Source: Planctomycetota bacterium
Lineage (GTDB): Bacteria > Planctomycetota > Planctomycetia > Pirellulales > Pirellulaceae
DNA length: 46,056 nt
NCBI GenBank assembly: GCA_017303505.1
Contig: JAFLCP010000054.1
Span: 1 to 46,056, forward strand
Direction: 5' to 3'
How positions within the stretch are numbered: the stretch's first letter is position 1; the number at the start of each line of letters is the position of its first letter. Shown here in pieces: positions 1 through 8,100 of the stretch. The notes under the pieces are model-generated. The model did no database searches. It was not told the DNA's origin and saw nothing but the letters and a program-made list of their open reading frames with translations. A program made the position numbers and the translations under genes.

Positions 1-523
1 CCCACCGGGTCTGCGACCGATAAAGAGTAATGAAAAATGGCTCCAAAAGGGGCCAATCTTCTAATTTCAGGGATTCTGCCCCAAATAAGCGCCCATCAGT
101 GGCCCCTTTTGAAGCGCCCAATGACAGTGTGTTGAGCCAGAGTTCATTGTTTGGGTGTACCCTAACAAGATCATGGTGACACATGAGCATGCAGAAGTGG
201 TTCGGAAGCTCATTGATTCGAAAAGGTGACGATAGCTAGGGGTAACTTCTGATAAAGTTCAAGCCTGCTTGGATTTTGAAATCTGAGTGCCCGGTGAACA
301 AACCTTGATTTTCGGAGTGTGAAAACCTATGGAAATGGGGGAGTGATAACATCGGATGATCGCATGATCTTGAGATTGCTCGGACTTAAATCCAAAGCGA
401 CATTTCGCCCTTTTGCCTGTTCCGTGCTCAATTCCCGAAGGACTGCCCGTTCAATAATACGCGTTCAAATAACCAGTTTGTGCGAAGTTTGAAATCACCC
501 TCCATTCGCTCGATGAGTTATCT
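1..523. other. Gene-poor left edge
   Basis: No convincing reading frame covers this stretch; all six frames are interrupted and the only sizeable open frame (451-696, minus) overlaps the better gene at 524. It may contain a decayed gene or the 3' flank of a gene outside the window. The one clear structure is a long inverted repeat at 40-115, listed separately. Confidence 0.5.
40..115. repeat. Long inverted repeat, 12-bp perfect arms
   Basis: The arm CAAAAGGGGCCA (44-55) is the exact reverse complement of TGGCCCCTTTTG (100-111). After one mismatch the pairing continues for three more bases on the outer side (AGC with GCT). The arms are separated by 44 bases. There is no T-tract next to either arm, so it is not a classical intrinsic terminator. 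It could be an RNA hairpin in a 3' or 5' untranslated region, or a remnant of a small mobile repeat. Confidence 0.45.
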
Positions 524-991
524 ATGGAACAACTACCGGAAACTATACGGAAGAGCTTGCCCGCTGATTTAGTTGAAGAAGCTCTAGTGTGGTGGCAGTC
601 ATTGTGCACCGACGATCGCCGGGAGCTACAAAGGCTTTGTGACGCTAAGAAAGAACTGTTCCTTTTCGAAACGTTTTCTGAATCATCGGACATCAAGGTT
701 CACGGTGGTCGATTCCTAGCGAGCGATGACAATCGCGGAATCGAAGAGTGGGGTGAAGATTATTTTGATTATCTGCTAGGGAATCCGGAACTTGTGCTGA
801 TACACGATCCTGAGCAGAGAACATTCCACATCGGGTGCACTCTGCACGAACTTGCGCGGCGATGCTATAGGGTTGGACATATCGACGCGGCTTTTCGCTG
901 TCCGTTTGAAGCTCCTGTCTGCCGGATGCGCAAAGTACTCGGGACGAGAGCGACCATCGGCATCAAGCCGATGCTACTAACGAGAAAGTAA
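524..991 (+). CDS. Hypothetical protein, 155 aa
   Basis: I do not recognise this family. The frame opens with ATG at 524 and has no strong Shine-Dalgarno sequence. The protein is soluble-looking, acidic in its first two thirds and basic at the end, with no signal peptide or membrane segment. A Cys/His-containing region near residues 100-135 (HIGC, CRVGH-like and CPFEAPVC stretches) might bind metal, but the spacing matches no zinc motif I know. It stands alone on the plus strand, 191 bases from the next gene. Its open length and ordinary composition favour a real gene over chance. Confidence 0.5.
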   Translation: MEQLPETIRKSLPADLVEEALVWWQSLCTDDRRELQRLCDAKKELFLFETFSESSDIKVHGGRFLASDDNRGIEEWGEDYFDYLLGNPELVLIHDPEQRTFHIGCTLHELARRCYRVGHIDAAFRCPFEAPVCRMRKVLGTRATIGIKPMLLTRK

Positions 992-1182
992 TACACATTG
1001 GTGTATCGCCTGACTATAGTCGGAGCCCTAAAATGTCGGAATGCAAAACTGAGTGATCGTCCGCCTGAGTCGTTAGAACTTGGAAACCGTTTCTCGCAAA
1101 TCAGGTTATCTCCATGGTACAGATGGAAAGCTTGAAATAATCGCGGAAAGAGCATGTAATTCGAAGTATTGATGAAGTACGA

Positions 1183-1560
1183 TTGGAGTCCAAATCAAAG
1201 AATTATAAGTCGCCCCTCAAGAAACGCCGCAGGAATACACCCATGCTTGGAATCGCGATCGACGCTCTTGTTCTTATGATTCTCCTTAAGGCCATCAATG
1301 ACGATGACATTGGTTTCGGAACTTCTGCGGTGGTGGCGCTGGTTGCTTCTATCGGAACGACCCTGTTAGCTGTAGGTCTCACGGCCGTCATGGGAGTGGC
1401 AGGAATCGCCGTTGCAGGTTTGATCGCGGCGGCATTGCTGGGTGTTGCGGTCTCGGCTTTGTTCGGTGTCGAGATCAAGCGATCCTTTTTGATTGGTGCC
1501 ATTTTTATGGTTATACATATTGGCGTCGGTATCTTGTTCTATTTAATGTTTCGCACCTAA
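1183..1560 (+). CDS. Small hydrophobic membrane protein, 125 aa
   Basis: Function unknown. The long frame starts at a TTG (1183). The first ATG is at 1243 (residue 21), just before a hydrophobic segment, so the true start may be there. If the TTG is used, the protein has a very basic N-terminus (Lys/Arg-rich, residues 4-18), expected to stay in the cytoplasm by the positive-inside rule. Membrane segments lie at about residues 21-37, 45-92 (a long Ala/Gly/Val-rich stretch, probably two helices) and 101-123. No catalytic motif is visible. It lies between two other small unknown genes on the same strand. Confidence 0.5.
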   Translation: MESKSKNYKSPLKKRRRNTPMLGIAIDALVLMILLKAINDDDIGFGTSAVVALVASIGTTLLAVGLTAVMGVAGIAVAGLIAAALLGVAVSALFGVEIKRSFLIGAIFMVIHIGVGILFYLMFRT

Positions 1561-1716
1561 CCGTATCGCGAATACCAGTTAAGTAGGTTTGCAAAAGTGT
1601 GTGTTCCGAAAAAGAGTCTGGTTCTGGCGACACGCAGTGATTGGGCCTGCATGGAACTGTCTTCGCTAACGAACATGCAGTGATGGTACGTTGAGCTTGG
1701 GAGAGCATCAGAATAT

Positions 1717-2172
1717 ATGTTTATTCGTGTCCTCACTTTGAAAGGCGTATCCGTTGAGGCGGCGTCACGCTGCTTGGTGAGTCTGCTCGAAGCGAGAGGC
1801 TGTGTGGTAACACGCAATGATGTAGGGGATCGGCTGGAGTGTTTCGGTTTAGTCAGAACTTCCTGGTTAGTTCATTGCAGTAGCGAAATGAGGCTAGTCC
1901 AAGTCGATGAGGACGTTGAAATTCGGATTGAGGTACATATAGGGATTTCGATCGTAGGAGCAGCGCTTGGTGTCCTCTCTTTGATTACATCCATGCCGAT
2001 TTCTATAAGCTCCGATCCGATGGCAGGGATCTCCATTCAATTCGTTTTGATCCCTTGGCTTCTGTTTTTGCTGCTGTATATCCAGTTGGGGCGCGGAGTG
2101 ATTCATGAGCTGGATGTTATCGTTGACGAGATCTACAAACGATCTGAAGTTGGCTCGAAAAGTGGATCGTAA
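1717..2172 (+). CDS. Hypothetical protein with two membrane segments, 151 aa
   Basis: Unknown family. The ATG at 1717 is preceded, rather far upstream, by a GGGAGAG stretch that could serve as ribosome-binding site. Residues 1-70 form a soluble domain. Two hydrophobic segments follow at about 73-92 and 104-123. The C-terminal tail (124-151) is charged and soluble. The pattern suggests an inner-membrane protein with both ends in the cytoplasm. It converges with the ECF sigma factor that ends at 2259. Confidence 0.5.
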   Translation: MFIRVLTLKGVSVEAASRCLVSLLEARGCVVTRNDVGDRLECFGLVRTSWLVHCSSEMRLVQVDEDVEIRIEVHIGISIVGAALGVLSLITSMPISISSDPMAGISIQFVLIPWLLFLLLYIQLGRGVIHELDVIVDEIYKRSEVGSKSGS

Positions 2173-2258
2173 ATCGTCGCTGCCGCTTTCGTGACTTTCG
2201 CGTTTTTCGTGGTTAAGAATGATGGAGTTACCGAGACGCGCGCGGAAGAGAAACTTAC

Positions 2259-2873
2259 CTAAGAGGTCGAAGAGTTATTGAGGTCTTCTCTCAAACCTTG
2301 CAGCCCCCGTTTCAACAATCCTGCTACCGCCATTTCCGACTTCTTCATGTGGTCTGCGATCTGCTTCAGCGTCCAACCTTCCATGTAACGCAACCGCAGC
2401 GCTTCTTGCTGCGCAGGTGGAAGACGCAACATCGATTCGGCCAACTCCATTACTGCTTCGCCGCGCATCGCTTGTTGGCTGGGACTGGTAGTCTCGGAAG
2501 GTATCATCTCGCCGATGCCAGGTTGGCTATCGGTGGCTGCATGATGGAAACCGATCTCCATCCGCGCACTTCGCTTTTTGGTTGCTAGATGATGTTGATG
2601 CATCGACGCGACGTTGTTTCGCAAGATATTGCGCAACCAAGCCAACATCGACGCGATGTCTTCACCTCGAAAAGATTCCAAGTCGCGTTGGGCTTCCATG
2701 AACGTAACTTGTACAACGTCGGCTGGATCGAGACGTCCTTGGAGTTTCGGATCAAGATACCGCTGAGCCAATACCAAAAGGTAAGGGCGATATTGCTCCA
2801 GCAAGGAACCGAGTGCCGTGCGATCACCATGTTTGGCGAGTTCCAGTAAATCGATTTCTTCGTTGTCGCTCAA
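2259..2873 (-). CDS. ECF-type RNA polymerase sigma factor, planctomycete type
   Basis: Alternative sigma factor directing RNA polymerase to a dedicated promoter set. Region 2 is clear: RLDPADVVQVTF followed by ESFRG and MLAWLRNILRNN, the usual planctomycete ECF layout with -10 recognition residues. Region 4 near the C-terminus has LPPAQQEALRLRYMEG and a helix-turn-helix (LKQIADHMKKSEMAVAGLLK). The open frame reaches 2954, but I place the start at TTG 2873 because GAGGA sits nine bases upstream and the conserved protein begins there (MSDNEEIDLLELAK), giving about 204 residues. No anti-sigma gene is adjacent; the divergent neighbour is a radical SAM protein. Confidence 0.85.
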   Translation of the reverse strand: MSDNEEIDLLELAKHGDRTALGSLLEQYRPYLLVLAQRYLDPKLQGRLDPADVVQVTFMEAQRDLESFRGEDIASMLAWLRNILRNNVASMHQHHLATKKRSARMEIGFHHAATDSQPGIGEMIPSETTSPSQQAMRGEAVMELAESMLRLPPAQQEALRLRYMEGWTLKQIADHMKKSEMAVAGLLKRGLQGLREDLNNSSTS

Positions 2874-2965
2874 AACACTCACTCCTCTCGGATTAAGCCC
2901 AATTCCCCACCAAATGTAGGGTGAATTACCTACTTTTGAGGGTATCAGTTCCAAGATAATTGATC

Positions 2966-2981
2966 AGCATGGTATCATGCT
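2966..2981. promoter_or_regulatory. Palindrome between the sigma factor and radical SAM genes
   Basis: AGCATG (2966-2971) and CATGCT (2976-2981) form a perfect inverted repeat with a four-base centre inside the divergent intergenic region. Its placement between two divergent starts fits an operator, but six-base arms also arise by chance. Confidence 0.3.
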
Positions 2982-3046
2982 ATGTGCAATCCGTAGAAAT
3001 TCATACTTTCACCTGCTGGGAATCCCAGAGGTAGAGGATCCGCTAT

Positions 3047-4306
3047 ATGTATTTTCGTTTGGCCAAACGCCTTCTTTGGGAAACTGACAAGCGTTTGCTC
3101 TGGAAACTTGCCTATCAGGCGGGTTGGAAGGGGCTCCGAAGCGTCCAAAAGCACAAAGCCCGGCTGAAGCGGGGTGAGTTCTTTCCCCCGTTTTTGTACA
3201 TATCGATCATCAATAGTTGTAACTTGCGTTGCCAAGGCTGCTGGGTCGACGTCGCCGCGAAACAAACCAAGATCGAACTTGAAGGAATGAATCGTCTTAT
3301 CAACGAAGCCAAGGCGATGGGGAATTCGTTCTTCGGCATCCTCGGTGGTGAACCGTTTATGCACCGCCAGATTCTCGATATCTTGGCCGCTCATCCTGAT
3401 GCCTATTTCCAAGTTTTTACCAACGGTCAATTCATCACTGATGATATCGCTAAGGAATTGCGCCGGCTCGGTAATGTGACACCGTTGATCAGCGTTGAGG
3501 GTAGCGAAATTGTCAGCGATCAACGCCGTGGTCGAGATGGCGTATTCAGCAAAACCATGGAAGGCTTGCAGAACTGTCTAAACAATAAAGTCCTTACAGG
3601 CGTTTGCACAAGCGTTTGTAAAACGAACATTGATGATTTGCTGACCGATCGTTGGGTGGATCAGTTGATCAAGATGGGCGTGATGTATTGTTGGTTCCAT
3701 GTGTATCGCGTGGTGGGCCCAGAAAGTTCACCTGAGTTGGCATTGAATACCGACGAGCTGCGAAGAGTGCGTCAGTTTGTGGTGGATACCCGCGCGACGA
3801 AACCGATTATCGTGATTGATGCTTATCATGATGGTGAAGGTCGTGCACTCTGTCCTGCAGCGACTGGCTTTACGCATCACATCGGTCCGGGAGGCGATAT
3901 CGAACCTTGCCCCATTATCCAGATGGCAACCGAATCGATTCACGACAACAAGCCACTTAAAGAGGTGTTCAATCAAAGCGAATTCTTGCGCGACTTCCGA
4001 CAACTAGCCGCTGAACACACGCGAGGTTGCGTGGTCTTAGAGCGACCTGATTTGTTGTTGCAGTTAGCCGAGAAACATAACGCTCGCGATACGACTCAGC
4101 GCAAGACTGTGTTCAAAGAGCTTGAGAATATCACTCCGCGTCGTTCGCAATATGTTCCCGGAATCGAGATCCCCGAACGCAGTTGGGCATATCGGCTAGC
4201 TAAGCGCATTGCGTTCCATGATTTTGGGGTGTATACGCAGCATTTCGATCCGAAAAAATGGCAAGACCCAGAGGTTGTGCAGATCCAAATTCCCGAGAAA
4301 AAGTAA
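3047..4306 (+). CDS. Radical SAM protein with C-terminal cysteine region
   Basis: Radical SAM enzyme that should bind a [4Fe-4S] cluster and cleave S-adenosylmethionine. The CX3CX2C motif is CNLRCQGC (Cys58, Cys62, Cys65 of 419), preceded by a beta strand (LYISIINS) and followed by GGEPF (101-105), the SAM-binding motif. A second cysteine set occurs late: Cys in RALCPAATG, CP in GGDIEPCPII, and Cys in TRGCVVLE, resembling a SPASM-like or auxiliary cluster region. The start ATG has GAGG about ten bases upstream. Length is typical of radical SAM/SPASM proteins. The substrate cannot be deduced; no precursor peptide is seen nearby. It is divergent from the ECF sigma factor and followed by repeat-bearing intergenic DNA. 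Confidence 0.85.
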   Translation: MYFRLAKRLLWETDKRLLWKLAYQAGWKGLRSVQKHKARLKRGEFFPPFLYISIINSCNLRCQGCWVDVAAKQTKIELEGMNRLINEAKAMGNSFFGILGGEPFMHRQILDILAAHPDAYFQVFTNGQFITDDIAKELRRLGNVTPLISVEGSEIVSDQRRGRDGVFSKTMEGLQNCLNNKVLTGVCTSVCKTNIDDLLTDRWVDQLIKMGVMYCWFHVYRVVGPESSPELALNTDELRRVRQFVVDTRATKPIIVIDAYHDGEGRALCPAATGFTHHIGPGGDIEPCPIIQMATESIHDNKPLKEVFNQSEFLRDFRQLAAEHTRGCVVLERPDLLLQLAEKHNARDTTQRKTVFKELENITPRRSQYVPGIEIPERSWAYRLAKRIAFHDFGVYTQHFDPKKWQDPEVVQIQIPEKK

Positions 4307-4315
4307 AGATGCTTT

Positions 4316-4344
4316 CGTTTAACCCGTACGCCGAAGGCTAGGCC
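4316..4344 (-). repeat. Dispersed palindromic repeat, copy 1 (inverted)
   Basis: CGTTTAACCCGTA followed by a GGCTAGGC end is the reverse complement of the CCTAGCC...TACGGGTTAAACG family seen at 9381, 14145 and 37445. It starts ten bases after the radical SAM stop codon. Confidence 0.6.
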
Positions 4345-4433
4345 GCGTTGGACTCGTCAATGCGAGCGCATTCGACCTGCGGTGAGCGACAACTTGTGAT
4401 CACGAGCACGAATTACGACGACGATTTACGAGG

Positions 4434-4527
4434 TACGAATTAGGAGCTACGAATTCCACCGCGTAAAATTTTGGCAACGCGAGGTCTTCCTCAATTCCTA
4501 ATTCCTAATTCGTAATTCCTAATTCGC
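4434..4527. repeat. AATTC-heptamer repeats forming a long hairpin at the ogt 3' end
   Basis: Five seven-base units of form AATTC(C/G)(T/C) run in tandem from 4493 to 4527. Upstream, related units occur in opposite orientation: TACGAATTAGGA (4434-4445) is the perfect reverse complement of TCCTAATTCGTA (4503-4514). Transcribed from either side it can fold into a 12-bp stem. The ogt stop codon (TAG, 4505-4507) and last residues lie inside these units. Confidence 0.6.
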
Positions 4528-5014
4528 ACTTCTCAACCACTGCGTTTTCGAGTTGGAGCAGAAAATTCTTGCAATCGAGTCCACCAGCGTAACCGGTGAG
4601 CGTACCGCCTGCTCCAATCACGCGATGGCAAGGGACAATGATGGATAATGGATTGCGGCCATTAGCAGCTCCGACAGCTCGCGAGGCAGCTGGATTGCCA
4701 ATCTGTTGAGCCAACTCGCCATAGGTTCTTGTCTCGCCATACGGGATCAACAACAGCTGTTCCCATACCGAAACTTGGAAAGGCGTACCGCGCATCTTGT
4801 ACGGAAGGTCAAACGATTGAAGCTCGCCGGCGAAATAGCTTTCCAATTGATCGATGACGGTTTGAAAGAAGGAATCGACTGGGTTGCCTTCTGCAGCCGC
4901 CAAATCGAGGTCGCGATGGTTCGGTGGGAGGATGGTCAACAGAGTATCGTTTTCTGCGGATAAGCCCCAAGTACCTAATTCATTGGTCCATGTCACTTGT
5001 CGGATGGAAGACAT
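4505..5014 (-). CDS. ogt: Methylated-DNA--protein-cysteine methyltransferase
   Basis: Suicide DNA-repair protein that moves alkyl groups from O6-alkylguanine to its own cysteine. The active-site motif PCHRV is at residues 128-132 (acceptor Cys129), preceded by the helix-turn-helix region (RTYGELAQQIGNPAASRAVGAA is the typical context) with the arginine finger and followed by GYAGG. At 169 residues it is the single-domain Ogt/MGMT type without the Ada regulatory domain. The ATG at 5014 has GGAG about twelve bases upstream. The last residues (GITN) and the stop codon are encoded by the AATTC heptamer repeats, which suggests repeat insertion altered the original C-terminus. It is divergent from hrpA. 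Confidence 0.95.
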   Translation of the reverse strand: MSSIRQVTWTNELGTWGLSAENDTLLTILPPNHRDLDLAAAEGNPVDSFFQTVIDQLESYFAGELQSFDLPYKMRGTPFQVSVWEQLLLIPYGETRTYGELAQQIGNPAASRAVGAANGRNPLSIIVPCHRVIGAGGTLTGYAGGLDCKNFLLQLENAVVEKCELGITN

Positions 5015-5062
5015 TGGTCACAATACTCCTACAGAAGCCCCAATTTATCAGATACTGATGAA

Positions 5063-5078
5063 CGATTGTCTACAATCG
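5063..5078. promoter_or_regulatory. Palindrome between ogt and hrpA
   Basis: CGATTGT (5063-5069) and ACAATCG (5072-5078) form a perfect 7-bp inverted repeat around a two-base centre, midway in the 83-122 base interval between the divergent ogt and hrpA starts. Size and position fit a dimeric repressor or activator site; no regulator is known from the sequence. Confidence 0.35.
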
Positions 5079-5136
5079 CAGTCTTCATGTCTAGCGTTTG
5101 GAACTGCAACTAAGCAAAAATGACTGCGATTATCCG

Positions 5137-8100
5137 ATGACGATTCCATCTCTCACTCAGCTCCAAGATTGTCTGATTCGCGATCGACATCGTCTCAAAC
5201 AACGGCATGCGCGTTTGCTCCAAAAAAGGGGCGACAATGAAGAGACCATTCAGCAATGGCTCCAGTGGCAACAAGCCGTCGATCAATCGAAACAACTTGC
5301 CGCCGATCGCGGCGCATCGATACCGAATCTCAGCTACGATCCCGATCTGCCGATTACCAAACATCGAGAAGAAGTCATCGAGCTCATCAAGAGTCGACAA
5401 ACGATTGTGCTCTGCGGTGAAACAGGTTCCGGTAAAAGTACCCAACTGCCAAAGCTCTGCTTAGAGGCGGGGCTTGGTAAATATGGAATCATCGGTCACA
5501 CACAACCGAGACGTTTAGCGGCGCGATCGGTGGCTACGCGTGTGGCCGAAGAATTGCAATCCAAAGTGGGCCAATTGGTCGGTTACAAGATTCGCTTCAA
5601 CGATCAAACATCGCCCAACTCGTTGATCAAGTTGATGACGGACGGAATCTTGCTGGCTGAAACACAAGCGGACCGATTTCTGGATCACTACGATACGATC
5701 ATCATCGACGAAGCTCACGAACGCTCATTGAACATCGATTTCTTGTTGGGATATCTTCATCAACTTCGCGGTAAACGTCCCGACCTCAAATTGATCATTA
5801 CGAGTGCGACGATCGATGCGGAACGCTTCGCCGCTCACTTCCAAGATGATCTTGGACCAGCTCCTATCATCGAAGTTTCCGGTCGCGGTTATCCGGTCGA
5901 AGTTCGGTACCGCCCGTTGTTGGCCAACGAAAATGATGAAGAGCAAGATGCCGATGGTGAAGATCCCTTGTCGGGGATGGTGTCGGCAGTTGATGAACTG
6001 CTGGGCGAAGCATACGGCGATATTCTCGTGTTCTTGCCCACGGAACGCGACATTCGAGAAGGAAGTCGCCGCTTGCGAGGGCATTTTACCCGCCGCAATT
6101 GGAACGAACGCTTTGAGATCTTGCCCCTGTATGCGCGTTTGACGGAAGCCGAACAACAGAAGATTTTTCAAACGCACCAGAAGCCACGTATTGTGTTGGC
6201 CACCAACGTTGCTGAGTCTTCGTTGACTGTCCCCGGTATTCGCTACGTGATCGATACGGGTACGGCCCGCATCAGTCGATATGCACCGAAATCGAAAGTA
6301 CAACGTCTGCCGATTGAGCCTATTGCACGAGCTGCTGCGGATCAACGAGCGGGACGTTGCGGACGAACGGCTCCCGGTATTTGCATACGCTTATTCAGCG
6401 AAGAAGATTATCAATCGCGGCCTCGATTCACGACTCCCGAGATTCGGCGCACCGATTTGGCTGCTGTGATTTTGCAGACCAAAATGCTGCAGTTAGGTGA
6501 GCTCGAAGATTTTCCGTTGCTTGATGCGCCGCAGCCGGAGATGATTCGAGATGCATACCGCACGCTGCATGAATTAGGGGCCATCGACGGCCATCGACGA
6601 TTGACGGAAATCGGCAAACGACTGGGGCGCCTCCCGGTCGAACCTCGAGTCGGTCGAATGATCTTGGCGGCGGAAGACAATCACTGCTTGGCCGAAGTGT
6701 TGATTATTGCAGCGGCCTTGGAATGTCAGGATGTAAGAGTTCGTCCTGCCGAACATCAAGGGGAAGCGGACGCGCAACATGCAAAGTTTGTGGATCCATG
6801 GAGCGACTTCTTAAGTTACTTGCGTCTGTGGGATTTTTATCATGAACTGCGAGAAAAACATGGCAGCAGTCGCATGCAAAAAATCTTGCGATCCAACTAT
6901 CTGTCGTTTCATGCGTTTCGCGAATGGTCGGACATCCAACGCCAATTACGGGAAACTCTCACCGAATCAGGCTTGAAGATTCCACCGCGTAAATTGCATT
7001 TGGAGCCATTGAATCCCAGTCGAATGGAACCCAAACTCAACGAGCGCGAAGCGGATAAACGCTCTCACAAAGAAGAACCGAAAAAGGATAAACGGCCGGA
7101 TCGTCCTGCCGAGTACGAAGCCATTCATCGGTCGTTGCTCACCGGTTTGTTATCAGGAATCGCTCATCGCAGTGAAAAAGGTGAATATTCGGGCGCGGAC
7201 CAAGTCAAAATGTTCTTGTGGCCAGGTTCGGGTTTACAAGCCCACAAACCGACTTGGATCGTATCGGCTGAAATTGTAGAAACCTCGCGCCGCTTTGCTC
7301 GAATCGTAGCGGAGATTGATCCCAGCTGGATCGAAGTATTAGCTCAGCATGTGGTGAAGAGAAGTTATTCCGATCCGCACTGGAGCGCCAAGTCACAGTC
7401 GGCGATGGTGTATGAAAAAGTGACCTTGTTCGGGTTACCGATTGTGATCGGGCGGCGTGTGGCACTTGCACCCATTGAACCAGCGCTGGCTCGAGAGTTG
7501 CTCATCGAAAAGGGATTAGTTGAAGGCGAACTTCAAACGTCTGCTTCGTTTGTAAAACACAATCGCAACCTGTTGACAGCTTGCGAAGATTTGGCGCATC
7601 GAACTCGGCAGCGAGAGTATGTGATCGATCCCTACGCAGTTATTCGTTTCTACAATGAGCAATTGCCTGAAGAGATTACCGATCGTGTCACGCTGGAAAA
7701 ATGGGACCGCATGCACCGCCCTCCACTCAAAGAGGAAGGGCCAAAGCAGAAGAAAGCCGAAGTGAGAGATGATGCTTCGAGTCTGCCGTTGCCGCCCGAT
7801 GGTGCACCTTCAGTGTGGATGCGTCCCAAAGATCTATTGGGCGAAGAAGCGGATGTGCCGCAAAAAGAAGCCTTTCCCGATCGCATTCAAATCGGAGCGA
7901 CTCAGTTACCGGTCTCTTACCATTTTGAACCAGGGAGCGAACGCGATGGAGTGGGAGTTCGTGTTCCGGCGATTTTGGTTCCGCAGTTAACCGACGATCG
8001 CTTAGGTTGGATGGTCGAAGGGCTCTTGGAAGAAAAACTGTTGGCGATGATTCGCTCGTTGCCGAAACAGTTGCGACGCAATTTAGTACCCGCTCCTGAT

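Noticed and set aside
451..696. 81-codon minus-strand frame
   Set aside because: Overlaps the longer plus-strand gene at 524, is Ser-rich without motif, and has no ribosome-binding site.
4493..4527. CRISPR-like array
   Set aside because: Units are only seven bases long with no spacers.
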